Source: Bacteroidota bacterium (GTDB taxonomy: Bacteria; Bacteroidota; Bacteroidia; Flavobacteriales_D; Crocinitomicaceae). From it: a DNA stretch of 64,000 nucleotides. The notes beneath the pieces were generated by a model that saw only the letters and a program-made list of their open reading frames with translations, did not search any database and had not been told where the DNA came from. The translations under genes and the position numbers were made by a program. This document shows positions 36,087 to 45,459 of the stretch, one piece after another (the first letter of the stretch is position 1; each line of letters starts with the position of its first letter). The DNA is taken from the NCBI GenBank assembly GCA_030148165.1, contig JASBTZ010000007.1, positions 372,001 through 436,000 on the forward strand. The letters are read 5' to 3'.

Positions 36087-36141
36087 GTTACAAATTTATT
36101 TATTGTAAGACACTTGACCTACTCAAAGGTTTAAAGAACGA

Positions 36142-37116
36142 TTAAATTGACCTAAACCATTGTACCGTAGGTATTGGAAAAGGTATTATTTCGCCATCAA
36201 CAATTAGGCCAGTGAATCCAAACTGAAATGCCTTTCCTTCACTTTGGTGCCAACGAATTCCAGGGGTTAAGACAATGACATCAGTTAGATTTCTCATATA
36301 AGTTTGTTCTATATTCAGATATGTCTGTGTAACGGGGTCATACTGTGTCGTTGTGTACGTATCCTCAACCGACTTCGGAACCATGATGAACGAATCAAAA
36401 ATAAAACTGATTTTCTTACTTATTTTAGTCATCCCTGCTATAGACATTAACGCTCTCCCTTGTGTATCGGAGAATCCAAACTGCCAAACAGCGCCGTAAC
36501 CCCCGGTAATCGCAAAATTGCTGGAACGGTTTCCAAAAGATAAAGAGGCAAAAGGTAGGATGCCTCCACCTCCCGCATCTGTATCTGCCAGCCCAGCCCA
36601 ACCCATAGTCCCGAGCATAGTACCTAAACCAAGTTGTACGTGATCTGATAGAGAGAAGCTTTTCTTCGCCGTAAAGATTATGGGAGTTGCAACCCAGGAA
36701 GTCATAACGCCAACACCAACATTTTTCCCCAATCCAAATTGAAAATCGGGGCCATATAGATTCCACTGAATATAATGCTCCCCTTTTTTCACGGGAAGAC
36801 CATTTGTAGTCAGAAAGTACCTTGTCGCAAATTTATCTTCTCCAACATATTGTCCAGTTGGAGAATAATTGAGTTCATCGAGTTTTTCAATTTTAATAAT
36901 GACGTGTTGTGGGATTATTATTTCTCGACCCTCAATTAGTTTGACTTTGATCTCTCTTGCATCCTGTGCGAGTATTTTACCGACGAACTCGGTGCCATCG
37001 GCCTTAACGATTCGGTAGATACTGGTATCTATAACAGTTGTTGTATCCGTCTGTGCGATGCAGTTTTCAGTTGCTGAAATTGATATAAGCGCGATAATTA
37101 ACAAAAGATGCTTCAT
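36142..37116 (-). CDS. envelope protein of unknown function, probable outer-membrane barrel
   Basis: A 324-residue exported protein. The ATG at 37116 gives MKHLLLIIALISISATENCIAQ, a signal peptide. An N-terminal beta part (IVKADGTEFVGKILAQDARE through IKVKLIEGREIIIPQ) resembles small sensor or recognition domains. The rest (from about residue 95) shows alternating hydrophobic strands, including FQFGLGKNVGVGVMTSWV and SFGNRSSNFAITGGYGAV, ending QWFRSI. I recognise no named family. It is transcribed alone, 43 bp downstream of the S9 oligopeptidase on the same strand. Confidence 0.65.
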   Translation of the reverse strand: MKHLLLIIALISISATENCIAQTDTTTVIDTSIYRIVKADGTEFVGKILAQDAREIKVKLIEGREIIIPQHVIIKIEKLDELNYSPTGQYVGEDKFATRYFLTTNGLPVKKGEHYIQWNLYGPDFQFGLGKNVGVGVMTSWVATPIIFTAKKSFSLSDHVQLGLGTMLGTMGWAGLADTDAGGGGILPFASLSFGNRSSNFAITGGYGAVWQFGFSDTQGRALMSIAGMTKISKKISFIFDSFIMVPKSVEDTYTTTQYDPVTQTYLNIEQTYMRNLTDVIVLTPGIRWHQSEGKAFQFGFTGLIVDGEIIPFPIPTVQWFRSI

Positions 37117-37180
37117 AAAATTGACATTTGATATCACGCATAAAAGTATTCTCTAGTTGTCCCATAAAATATGACTTTTA

Positions 37181-39322
37181 TCAGATACCCTCTAAATTCA
37201 ACAAAAAAGCATATTCCAAAGCGACTTCCTTATATCTTTTGAAGCGACCTGATGCTCCTCCGTGACCAACGTCCATATTACAATGCAGAAGAAGTAAATT
37301 ATCATCGGTCTTGAGTTCGCGAAGCTTTGCCACCCATTTTGCAGGCTCCCAGTATTGAACCTGACTGTCCCAGTAACCGGTGGTCACAAGCAAATTGGGG
37401 TAATCTTTTGCTTCAACATTATCGTAGGGAGAGTAGGATTTGATATAATCATAGTACTCTTTGTTCTTCGGGTTGCCCCATTCATCAAACTCAAAAGTTG
37501 TGAGCGGAATCGTTTCATCCAACATGGTCGATACCACATCGACAAAAGGCACCCCGGCAATAACACCATTCCAAAGTTCAGGTTCCATATTGATGATGGC
37601 TCCCATTAGTAATCCACCGGCACTACCACCTTGTGCATATAAGTGATCTGAAGAAGTGTAATCTTCTTCGATGAGGTATTTGGCACAATCGATGAAATCA
37701 TGGAAAGTATTCTTCTTCTTGAGTAGTTTCCCGTCTTCATACCATGCTCTGCCCATTTCTTCACCTCCACGGATATGCGCTATAGCAAATACGAAACCTC
37801 GATCAAGTAGACTCAGCCTGACTGAGCTGAAGTATGCATCCATGCTTGCCCCGTAAGATCCATACCCATATAATAATAGAGGTGTTTCGGCGGATAACTT
37901 CGTCCCTTTTCTATAAACAAGTGAAATTGGAACTTTGACATTATCTCTGACGGTAGCAAACAAACGCTCGGAAACATAATTGTCAGGCGAGAAATTATCA
38001 TCCATTACTTCGGTTCGCTTCATTATTTTCTGTTTACGATCATCCATGTTGTAATCATAGATCGTATTGGGTGTTGTTAAAGAAGAGTAGGCATAACGAA
38101 GAACATTCGACTCAAATTCCGGATTGACATCAACGTAGGTCATGTAAGCTGGATCCTTGAAAGAAATGTAATGTTCATCTGAACCATCCCAACGGATTAC
38201 CCGAAGCTGATTTAATCCGTTTATTCTTTCCGTTAATACATAATGATCTTTAAAGATGTCGATGTCTTCCAGCAGAGCATCATTACGATGAGGGATTACT
38301 TCTACCCAGTTCTCCTTTTCTGTCTGATCAACCGGTGTTTTCATTAGCTTGAAGTTCTTCGCACCGTCATTTGTTAAAATGTAGAAGTGATCGCCGTAGT
38401 GACTTACAGAGTATTCGTGGTCTCTTTCTCTCGGCTGAATAACACGCCACTTTCCATCGGGTTTGTCTGCGTCTAAGACTCTTACTTCAGATGACAGGGT
38501 TTGATGTGATCCGATCATGAGATATTCATCCGATTTGGATTTTTGAAGACTGATCCAGAATGTTTCATCGTCTTCCTGATAAACGAGCTGATCCGAGCTT
38601 TGATCTGTTCCAATCTTATGTTTGTATACCTGAAAAGAACGCAGTGTTTGCGGGTCCTTTTTAGTGTAAAAAATGGTTTCGTTATCATTGGCCCAGCTGG
38701 CACCACCTGTCGTGTTTTCAATTTTATCGGATAGAAGTTCACCGGTTGTTAAGTCTTTGACAAAAAGAGTATACTCTCTTCGGGAAACGTAATCGACACC
38801 ATAAACCAAGAGTTTGTTATCGGGACTCACAGAGCGTCCACCAATTGCGAAGTACGATTTGTCTTTCCCCATTTCCGGACCATTCAGCATCACTTCTTCT
38901 GAAGCACCATCGGCTAGCTCTTTTCTGCAGTGTAAAGGATAATCCTCCCCTTCTTCATACCTCGTATAGTAACTATAACCGTTCTTATTGTAAGGTACAG
39001 ACTCGTCATCTGGTTTGATCCGATCGGTGATCTCCTTGTAAAGCTTTTCCTGTAGCTCAAGGGTGTGCTTCATTTTAGCTTTTAAATAGTCATTCTCGGC
39101 ATTGAGATAGTCCAATACGTCCTGCGTCTGAGCATCGGGATTATCAGCTTCCTTCTGTTCGTCGGTTAGACGCATCCAGAAATAATTATCGACGCGTTTA
39201 TCTCCGTGAATTTCTAGAACCTTCTCAACTTTTTTTGCTTCGGGCGGTGTTATCATTTCTTCGTTTGATGTTTGACATGCTGTAAGAATTACAGTGACCA
39301 TTAAAGGTATTAGGTAACGCAT
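37181..39322 (-). CDS. S9 prolyl oligopeptidase family lipoprotein (oligopeptidase B-like)
   Basis: A 713-residue serine oligopeptidase with a lipoprotein signal (lipobox LTAC, C16), so it acts at the envelope, unlike the cytosolic E. coli enzyme. Residues about 70-420 form the seven-bladed propeller gating the active site; the catalytic alpha/beta domain follows. The triad is visible: S567 in GGSAGG, D652 in YWDSQV and H687 in VGHGGASG. The sequence FDEWGNP before the Asp is typical of oligopeptidase B, favouring cleavage after Arg/Lys in short peptides. It is transcribed alone. Confidence 0.93.
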   Translation of the reverse strand: MRYLIPLMVTVILTACQTSNEEMITPPEAKKVEKVLEIHGDKRVDNYFWMRLTDEQKEADNPDAQTQDVLDYLNAENDYLKAKMKHTLELQEKLYKEITDRIKPDDESVPYNKNGYSYYTRYEEGEDYPLHCRKELADGASEEVMLNGPEMGKDKSYFAIGGRSVSPDNKLLVYGVDYVSRREYTLFVKDLTTGELLSDKIENTTGGASWANDNETIFYTKKDPQTLRSFQVYKHKIGTDQSSDQLVYQEDDETFWISLQKSKSDEYLMIGSHQTLSSEVRVLDADKPDGKWRVIQPRERDHEYSVSHYGDHFYILTNDGAKNFKLMKTPVDQTEKENWVEVIPHRNDALLEDIDIFKDHYVLTERINGLNQLRVIRWDGSDEHYISFKDPAYMTYVDVNPEFESNVLRYAYSSLTTPNTIYDYNMDDRKQKIMKRTEVMDDNFSPDNYVSERLFATVRDNVKVPISLVYRKGTKLSAETPLLLYGYGSYGASMDAYFSSVRLSLLDRGFVFAIAHIRGGEEMGRAWYEDGKLLKKKNTFHDFIDCAKYLIEEDYTSSDHLYAQGGSAGGLLMGAIINMEPELWNGVIAGVPFVDVVSTMLDETIPLTTFEFDEWGNPKNKEYYDYIKSYSPYDNVEAKDYPNLLVTTGYWDSQVQYWEPAKWVAKLRELKTDDNLLLLHCNMDVGHGGASGRFKRYKEVALEYAFLLNLEGI

Positions 39323-39353
39323 AGTTTACTTTTTAGAAGGAACAAGATACAAC

Positions 39354-39668
39354 TTAGTTAGATACCTTGTCATATAATAGATCATCAAGAACATCTAGTT
39401 CGTGAACTGTTTTGATTTCTTCACAGGCATCTCGCATACGACTTTTAATTTCTTCAGACTCCGATGGTAGTTTAGAACCTGCATTTTCCCAGGTTGACCG
39501 TGTGGGCCATTGAGCGTAAGCTAAAAAAAGTCCATTTGAATCCAGATGCAGTCGTGAACCAAGGCTGCCCTCATACTGATATATCAGTGAGGTTAATTCA
39601 GACCAAGCACTGCTAAATTGTTTTTCTTTTCCCGGTTTTACACGGAAGGTATAAATGACTGTAAACAT
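39354..39668 (-). CDS. small antibiotic-biosynthesis-monooxygenase-like (ABM) protein
   Basis: A 104-residue protein with the dimeric alpha/beta-barrel pattern of the ABM domain: an N-terminal strand MFTVIYTFRVKPGKEKQFSSAW, then GSLGSRLHLDSNG and LAYAQWPTRSTWENA. These domains catalyse small-molecule oxygenations without cofactors or act as stress proteins; no substrate can be inferred. It is a small stand-alone gene 31 bases before the S9 gene on the same strand and may share its transcript. Confidence 0.75.
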   Translation of the reverse strand: MFTVIYTFRVKPGKEKQFSSAWSELTSLIYQYEGSLGSRLHLDSNGLFLAYAQWPTRSTWENAGSKLPSESEEIKSRMRDACEEIKTVHELDVLDDLLYDKVSN

Positions 39669-39714
39669 GATTTTTTTTATGTCAGGAATAAAATTAGCAG
39701 AAGTTTATCAAACG

Positions 39715-39746
39715 AAAAAGCCTCTGATAATTGAGGGGCTTTTCTT
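39715..39746 (-). terminator. second terminator-like hairpin downstream of tRNA-fMet
   Basis: AAAAGCC and GGCTTTT (about 39716-39743) can pair with CTC/GAG inside, allowing a two-base bulge. On the minus strand the stem ends in a T-tract. It follows the tRNA-like fragment and precedes the ABM gene. Confidence 0.5.
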
Positions 39747-39749
39747 TGT

Positions 39750-39783
39750 ATCGGGACGAACCGTGACCTTCGGGGGTCGTCAC
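39750..39783 (-). other. possible degenerate tRNA 3' fragment
   Basis: On the minus strand this stretch reads like a tRNA variable-loop and T-arm remnant: CCCGAAGGTC followed by ACGGTTCG and TCCCG. The ten-base CCCGAAGGTC is identical to the same segment of the intact tRNA-fMet 80-90 bases upstream, in the same orientation. No acceptor stem or anticodon arm can be completed, so it is not functional as a tRNA. Chance similarity cannot be excluded. Confidence 0.35.
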
Positions 39784-39794
39784 AATTACAATTG

Positions 39795-39824
39795 AAAAAG
39801 GACATCATATTGATGTCCTTTTTT
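39795..39824 (-). terminator. intrinsic terminator directly after tRNA-fMet
   Basis: A thirteen-base inverted repeat, AAAAAGGACATCA and TGATGTCCTTTTT, flanks a short loop, with Ts on the 3' side when read on the minus strand. It starts five bases beyond the tRNA 3' end and is a strong stop for the tRNA transcript. Confidence 0.88.
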
Positions 39825-39828
39825 CTAG

Positions 39829-39901
<73 letters not shown>

Positions 39902-39986
39902 ATGAATTCATTTAATGAATAAATGCGAAGGCAAATATAGCGAACCTTTATTGAATCACAAAGCAAGAAGCGTGATATTTCTTTGT

Positions 39987-39994
39987 TACTTTTG
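39987..39994 (+). promoter_or_regulatory. candidate -7 box before the lipoprotein gene
   Basis: TACTTTTG matches TAnnTTTG exactly, 25 bases before the ATG at 40019. No -33 TTTG element is evident at 19-21 bases upstream, so this is tentative. Confidence 0.3.
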
Positions 39995-40018
39995 TGCATG
40001 CAAGTATTCTCATTTTAA

Positions 40019-40825
40019 ATGAAGCCTATGAAATTATATGTATCCATTCTGATATTTTGTTTGCTATCGGTGATATTTGCTGGTTGTGAAGAAACACCCG
40101 AAACCGATGAAGAAACGATCGATCAAACAGCAGAAAGTCCTGAAACGAAAGTGCAGACAGATGCGGAGGCGTATGTGATGTTTATTGACACTACAGAGTG
40201 GCTTATTGGAAGCAGCTTGTATTACACGAACGAAGTAGGGGGCTCTGAACAAGTATTTTTTTGGATGGACGATAACAAGCAGATAAAGAAAATGGAGGAA
40301 AATTATAGTGTTGGAGAAGGAGCTACTCTGCAGTCAAAATTGTACTACTATAAAGATGGCTTCAAATATGTGACAAAAGAATATTTTGAGAAATTCATTA
40401 ACGACACGACACCAGTTTGCGTAGAGCGAGTAAGTTACTATGATCAGGGCAAGCCGGTGGTGACGAAAGAGCGAGAGTCTCCTTATCAGGAAAATCTGGA
40501 CAAAGAAGCTTTTAAAATTGTCGACCCGCATGATCTGGACGAAGAAAGAGCAATGAATGTGCTCAATCAACAAGGTGAATTTGAGACAACCTATCAAGGG
40601 TACGTAAAAGATGGCCACATGACTTTTATATTAGTAGGACCTAATACAAAAGATGGGTATGTCTCTTCGTTGGCGGTTCAGTATTTTACACCCCTCGTAA
40701 ACAAACTCATTCAACGGGAAGTAGAAATGATCGGAACACCTTTAAATGTTGAATTTACGACAACACGATCTGATCTCGGGTTTGAATTCCAGGCGCTCTT
40801 ATCGGTTTCGCAGCTGGGAGAGTAG
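40019..40825 (+). CDS. lipoprotein of unknown function
   Basis: A 268-residue lipoprotein: signal peptide and lipobox FAGC (C23), followed by an acidic linker of Glu/Thr/Asp (about 24-50). The rest looks like a folded globular part of beta-strands (TTEWLIGSSLYYTNEVGGSE, TLQSKLYYYKDGFKYVTKEY). I recognise no family. An alternative ATG three codons downstream (40028) would also keep the signal. It is transcribed alone, 112 bases before the TonB-receptor-like gene. Confidence 0.7.
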   Translation: MKPMKLYVSILIFCLLSVIFAGCEETPETDEETIDQTAESPETKVQTDAEAYVMFIDTTEWLIGSSLYYTNEVGGSEQVFFWMDDNKQIKKMEENYSVGEGATLQSKLYYYKDGFKYVTKEYFEKFINDTTPVCVERVSYYDQGKPVVTKERESPYQENLDKEAFKIVDPHDLDEERAMNVLNQQGEFETTYQGYVKDGHMTFILVGPNTKDGYVSSLAVQYFTPLVNKLIQREVEMIGTPLNVEFTTTRSDLGFEFQALLSVSQLGE

Positions 40826-40937
40826 CAGATTAAACCATTCCTGCTTCCATTCATCTAATTCGTCAACCATTTGACATATTCTATTAAAGAGGAATATTTC
40901 AACAACGTATACTTGCTTTGGATAAAACTGACTAGAA

Positions 40938-43754
40938 ATGATATTTAAACGTATTTTCTTTCTATTGATACTCACAATGAGTTTTGTTTCCTATGGACAG
41001 GAAATGAATGTGAAGGGGACTGTATTTGATTCGACGGGAAACATACCATTGTACAATGCAATGGTTATGGGAGTGAGGATAGAAGATTCCGTTCTATTGG
41101 GATTTACAAGAACTGATAAGGACGGTAAGTTTACGTTACGAGGGTTCGAGGTAGATACTTTTTCATTGATCATTGAGCATCCGAGCTATGATGAAAAGAT
41201 ATACTATATGTTTGGACATAAGGACAATTATGACATTACCATACCAAGCATTGTTATGCCTCCTAAATCTCAGGAGCTGGAAGAAGTAGTTATATACGCA
41301 TATAAAGACCCAATCTATTACAAGGGAGATACTTTGATTTATGTAGCCGATTCATTTCAAGTGGCTGAAGGTGCAGTAGTGGAAGATCTTCTTAAGAAGC
41401 TGCCTGGGTTGAGTGTAGATCAGGATGGTAAGATCACATCTCAAGGACAAGAGATAAGTAAGGTATTGGTGGACGGGGATGAATTCTTTGGATCAGACCC
41501 GACTATTGCAACGAAGAATCTCGGAGCAGATGGCATTGAGCAGGTTCAGGTATATGAAAAGGAAAATGATGAAGGAATCGGAGGTGATGACGAAAAGATC
41601 AAGGTCCTCGATCTTAAATTGAAGGATGATGCAAAGAAAGGTTATTTCGGAAGAATTTCCGGTGCGTCAGATTTTGCTCAGACGCCTGTTGACGGAGGAG
41701 ACAACCAGTTTCCAAATGACGCTTTTTACGAAGGAGAATTGTTGTTAAATAAATTCAATGGGTCTCAAAAACTTTCAGTTTTTGCACTGACGTCAAATAC
41801 ACCGCGTTCAAATTTCGGCTGGGGAGACATGAATAAGTTTGGTCTTGAAAACGAAAGGGGAGGTGGAAGCCGTTGGAATCCACAGGCGAATGCAAACACG
41901 AGCGGGGTACCTCAGACATTAAAGGCAGGGGTATACTACAGCGATAAATTCGGAAAGAAAAAGCAGACAAAAGTTGGCTTCAACTATTCGTATTACGATG
42001 ATCGACTGGATGCTAACTCGGCAAGTGAATCACAATACTTTCTTAGTGATAGCACGTACTTTACAGATGACTCAACGAGAAACTATACATCCAATCAGTC
42101 ACATAGGATTAACCTAAACTTTGAAACGAAACTGGATTCATTGACAACATTCCGGATAAAACCATCATTTACAATAGATAAAGGGATAACCGAAGATTAT
42201 GAAGGGTCGGAATTCTATGATTCAAATAGGGACACAACATTGATCACATCGGTTCGGAATAATAATGATTCAGAAGGAATTACGGTTGGTGGTTACGCTA
42301 GTATCAACAGGAAATTTAAAAAGAAGAAGAGAGAGATGGAATTGAGATACGACATCTCGCTGATCGATAATAAAACAGATGGCTTTCTGGATTCCAGATC
42401 GACATTTTATTCTACGGCACTTCCAACGGATTCTACGGTCCAGCAGAAAATTAATAATAATGCTAATTCGAGCCATTATGTCACTTTAGGTTACGTTGAA
42501 CCATTATCGAGTAAGTTTAAACTTGAAAATGAATATCTCTTTGAATATGGGTTTGGAAATCAGGACCTGGAAACATTTAATGCGGATACCATAACCGGAG
42601 CTTATACTTTATTTGACTCAACATTTTCAAACATCTTTGAAAATACCAGGCAACAGCACCGTTTGGGGTCGGAATTAGTTTATGAAACCAGAACCCATAC
42701 GATCAGCGCAGGAGTTTATGTACGAAATATCGATATCGAAAACTATAACATTATTATCGATACAACGATCAAACAGAACATCACTAACGTACTGCCGAGA
42801 TTCAGATATACATTTAAACCAAGCATGAGCAAGCGCTTTAACTTTAATTATCGTACGAGCTCATCGCAACCATCGATCAATGCTTTGGCACCGGTTCCTG
42901 ATAACTCAAACCCGAATAGAATTCAGGTTGGAAACCCGGATCTAAAACCAAATTACACGCATAATTTTAACTTGATGTTTAACTCGTGGAAAGCTATCTC
43001 GGGTAGATACGTTTACGCGGGGTCTAATGTGACCTATACCAACAATGCATTCGGCACTCAAACCTATTACGATGAATACGGTCGTTCACAGACGAAGACG
43101 GTAAATGTAGATGGCAACATGATGGGATTCCTTTTCAGTGGTGCAGGATTGCCATTTAATGGAAGAATGATTGTACTGGAGCCGGGAATTAATGCTTCGT
43201 ATATACGAAATGTGAATGTTATCCGTACGCAAATCTCCGCAGCTGAATTTTTGGATCAGGATAACGTAACTACAAATTATGCATTGACACCTAAATTGGA
43301 TGTTCGATTTAATTTATTTGGCGATTCATTGGAAATCGGTTTGAAGTCAAGCTACTCGTACAACAACGCGGTTAGCTCTCTGAACAAAACGGAGACACCC
43401 TATTCAATCCAAACGTATGGTTCGAATATCAAGTGGCGATTCCCGAAAGGAATTACGGTTGGCTTTGATGGGACATACACGATTAATGATCAACCCGGAG
43501 AAGGGTTTTATGACACAGAGTTTTTGGTACTCAATGCACAGTTGAGTAAGAAATTCCTGAAAACGCAAAATCTGGAAGTGGCACTAATAGGTAATGACCT
43601 ACTGAATCAGAATATTAATGCGAGAAGAGAAATCAATGCCAACGTCGTAACGGATTATCGAACAACGATTATCTCGAGATATTTCCTATTGAAGGTAACA
43701 ATGCGCTTCAATAACAGAAGAACGAAAGAAGAGGACAACTATGGCTTACATTAA
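40938..43754 (+). CDS. TonB-dependent-receptor-like outer-membrane beta-barrel protein
   Basis: A 938-residue protein with signal peptide (about 1-21), an N-terminal carboxypeptidase-regulatory-like domain (about 22-105, VKGTVFDSTGNIPLYNAMVMG), a plug-like segment (about 125-235, VEDLLKKLPGLSVDQDGKIT and KVLVDGDEFFG) and a long beta-barrel of the OMP_b-brl type. It ends RYFLLKVTMRFNNRR. No TonB box is obvious and the substrate is unknown; some members of this branch do not need TonB. It overlaps the start of the GLPGLI protein by 14 bases, as often seen with this pair in Bacteroidota, implying a joint role. Confidence 0.86.
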   Translation: MIFKRIFFLLILTMSFVSYGQEMNVKGTVFDSTGNIPLYNAMVMGVRIEDSVLLGFTRTDKDGKFTLRGFEVDTFSLIIEHPSYDEKIYYMFGHKDNYDITIPSIVMPPKSQELEEVVIYAYKDPIYYKGDTLIYVADSFQVAEGAVVEDLLKKLPGLSVDQDGKITSQGQEISKVLVDGDEFFGSDPTIATKNLGADGIEQVQVYEKENDEGIGGDDEKIKVLDLKLKDDAKKGYFGRISGASDFAQTPVDGGDNQFPNDAFYEGELLLNKFNGSQKLSVFALTSNTPRSNFGWGDMNKFGLENERGGGSRWNPQANANTSGVPQTLKAGVYYSDKFGKKKQTKVGFNYSYYDDRLDANSASESQYFLSDSTYFTDDSTRNYTSNQSHRINLNFETKLDSLTTFRIKPSFTIDKGITEDYEGSEFYDSNRDTTLITSVRNNNDSEGITVGGYASINRKFKKKKREMELRYDISLIDNKTDGFLDSRSTFYSTALPTDSTVQQKINNNANSSHYVTLGYVEPLSSKFKLENEYLFEYGFGNQDLETFNADTITGAYTLFDSTFSNIFENTRQQHRLGSELVYETRTHTISAGVYVRNIDIENYNIIIDTTIKQNITNVLPRFRYTFKPSMSKRFNFNYRTSSSQPSINALAPVPDNSNPNRIQVGNPDLKPNYTHNFNLMFNSWKAISGRYVYAGSNVTYTNNAFGTQTYYDEYGRSQTKTVNVDGNMMGFLFSGAGLPFNGRMIVLEPGINASYIRNVNVIRTQISAAEFLDQDNVTTNYALTPKLDVRFNLFGDSLEIGLKSSYSYNNAVSSLNKTETPYSIQTYGSNIKWRFPKGITVGFDGTYTINDQPGEGFYDTEFLVLNAQLSKKFLKTQNLEVALIGNDLLNQNINARREINANVVTDYRTTIISRYFLLKVTMRFNNRRTKEEDNYGLH

Positions 43755-44472
43755 GAACATACTTATCATAGCAGTGTTGGGCTTATTCAGTAATCAACTG
43801 GCGGCTCAGATAACAACTGGAAGAATTGTCTTTGAAAGAAAGACAAATCTTGAAAAGCGATTTGGTGATAATCCGCGAATGAAGCAGATGATCACTGAAG
43901 AAAACAAATATCGAATTGAAAACTTTGAGTTGTTGTTTAACGACACGATGTCGGTTTTCAGACCTATTCCCAGTGATGAGGCGGAAGAAGGATTTCTGAA
44001 GTTTCTTACCCAGCAGAATACCGTTTATCAAAACCTGAATACACGGGAAAAATTTATTTCTATGGATCTATGGGGTAACCCAACATATATCAAAGACACC
44101 ATGGATAATCGTCAGTGGAAGATTACGGAAAGTAAGCGAAATCTGGGTGGACATATGTGTCGGAAGACCTTGTGGGAAATGAATGATTCTACCAGAATTT
44201 ATGCATGGTTTGCTTCAGATATTGTTCCATCAGTTGGTCCGGAAGGATTTCAGGGATTACCGGGAGCCATTCTTGGATTAGCGACGGAAGACGGAAGTAT
44301 CATCTACTTTGCAAAAGAGGTTCAGGTGATGGAAGTTCCTTTGGAAACATTATTGTACGATGACAATAAAAAAGATGTCTACACAGAGGACGAACTCAAA
44401 GAAATTCTCAAAGAAAAAATGGGTAAATGGGTAAAACCAGAAGATCTTGAAGCCATGTTTAGCTGGCTTTAA
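43741..44472 (+). CDS. GLPGLI family secreted protein
   Basis: A 243-residue exported protein (signal peptide about 1-22, ending AAQ). It carries the family hallmark GLPGAILGL within VPSVGPEGFQGLPGAILG, a variant of GLPGLI, and the family's usual spaced aromatic strands. GLPGLI proteins are common in Bacteroidota next to outer-membrane receptors; their job is not defined. It overlaps the barrel gene by 14 bases, indicating translational coupling, and its last four bases overlap a convergent lipoprotein gene. Confidence 0.88.
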   Translation: MAYIKNILIIAVLGLFSNQLAAQITTGRIVFERKTNLEKRFGDNPRMKQMITEENKYRIENFELLFNDTMSVFRPIPSDEAEEGFLKFLTQQNTVYQNLNTREKFISMDLWGNPTYIKDTMDNRQWKITESKRNLGGHMCRKTLWEMNDSTRIYAWFASDIVPSVGPEGFQGLPGAILGLATEDGSIIYFAKEVQVMEVPLETLLYDDNKKDVYTEDELKEILKEKMGKWVKPEDLEAMFSWL

Positions 44473-44774
44473 TCATAGATTTCCAGAACATCAATCTTTT
44501 CGACAAAGGTGTGGTCATCAGAACATGCCGGAGGCTCTAAAAGACCATAACATTCGTCTATGGCATCGAACTGAACCCTTATTTCTGTTCCTGTAGCATA
44601 TGCATCAAGAATGGCATCGTTACATACGTATGAATCCTGACCTGACTTGGATCGCAGATAAACTCCGGTGCAGTCTTTAATAACGGTCATTTTCTCCCCT
44701 TTCTTTTTGCATGAAAACAAGAATGGTGTTGCAAAAAGTGAAGCAATAATTAGAATAGAAAGATGCTTATTCAT
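44469..44774 (-). CDS. small lipoprotein of unknown function
   Basis: A 101-residue lipoprotein. The ATG at 44774 gives a signal peptide with lipobox LFSC (C22), followed by a Lys-rich start (KKKGEK) and a cysteine-containing domain: C38, and further cysteines in DSYVCNDAI, DECYGLL and PPACSDD, suggesting disulphides. No known family. It overlaps the NifU gene's end by eight bases and the convergent GLPGLI gene by four, in a very compact junction. Confidence 0.7.
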   Translation of the reverse strand: MNKHLSILIIASLFATPFLFSCKKKGEKMTVIKDCTGVYLRSKSGQDSYVCNDAILDAYATGTEIRVQFDAIDECYGLLEPPACSDDHTFVEKIDVLEIYD

Positions 44775-45366
44775 TCTCAGCAATAACTTCCTTTACTTCT
44801 GGTAAATGTTGTTTTAGTAAACTTTCGATACCACCTTTTAATGTGGCTGTACTGGAAGGGCATCCTGAGCAGGATCCTTTAAGCAGTACCGTAACCGTTC
44901 CATCTTCAAATCCTCTAAAGTCTATTGCGCCTCCATCATTGGCAACAGCGGGAGCAACGTACTCGTCCAAAAGATCCCGGATCATATCGTCATATTCTGA
45001 AGCGACATATTCGCGCTTTAATTGTTCGGGTTGATTTTCTTCTATTTCTTTTGCGGAAGGCATCTTGATAACGATTTCTTTTCCTTCTGCAATCCAATTT
45101 TTAATAAATTCACGAAGTTCCATCGTGATAAAATCCCAGGATAGATTCTCGGTTTTCGTGATCGTTACGAAGTTCACAGTAATAAAGACCCCGTCAACGA
45201 ATGGCAATTTGAACAATTCCTCCGCTAATGGAGAATATCCAACGGCCTCTTGCATTGTGTTAAACTCAACAGAATGACCAGGGCCCATCAAATGTTTGTT
45301 CGCCACAAATTTCATGGTTGAAGGGTTTGGCGTCATCTCGGAATAAACTGTAACTGGAATCTTCAT
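44767..45366 (-). CDS. NifU/NFU1-type iron-sulfur scaffold protein
   Basis: A 199-residue Fe-S cluster carrier. The ATG at 45366 (MKIPVTVYSEMTPNPSTMKF) begins the conserved NFU N-terminal domain (about 5-90). The C-terminal NifU domain (about 115-199) has the cluster-ligand CxxC in LKGSCSGCPSSTATLKGGI. Such proteins hand clusters to target enzymes. The longer in-frame start 39 bases upstream is unlikely because homologues begin at MKIPVTVY-like sequence. Its end overlaps the small lipoprotein start by eight bases. Confidence 0.94.
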   Translation of the reverse strand: MKIPVTVYSEMTPNPSTMKFVANKHLMGPGHSVEFNTMQEAVGYSPLAEELFKLPFVDGVFITVNFVTITKTENLSWDFITMELREFIKNWIAEGKEIVIKMPSAKEIEENQPEQLKREYVASEYDDMIRDLLDEYVAPAVANDGGAIDFRGFEDGTVTVLLKGSCSGCPSSTATLKGGIESLLKQHLPEVKEVIAENE

Positions 45367-45447
45367 GTGCCTGTAATTTTTACAAAGATAAGGTAAAGAA
45401 TCCAAGTTTAAAGGGGATTCTTGCTTTTAAAATCGCTTAAATTGATC

Positions 45448-45455
45448 TATTTTTG
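45448..45455 (+). promoter_or_regulatory. candidate -7 box of the metal-handling unit
   Basis: TATTTTTG matches TAnnTTTG, and a TTG lies at 45421-45423, slightly farther than usual. The ATG at 45460 follows only four bases after the box, so transcripts would be leaderless or nearly so. Confidence 0.3.
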
Positions 45456-45459
45456 TTGT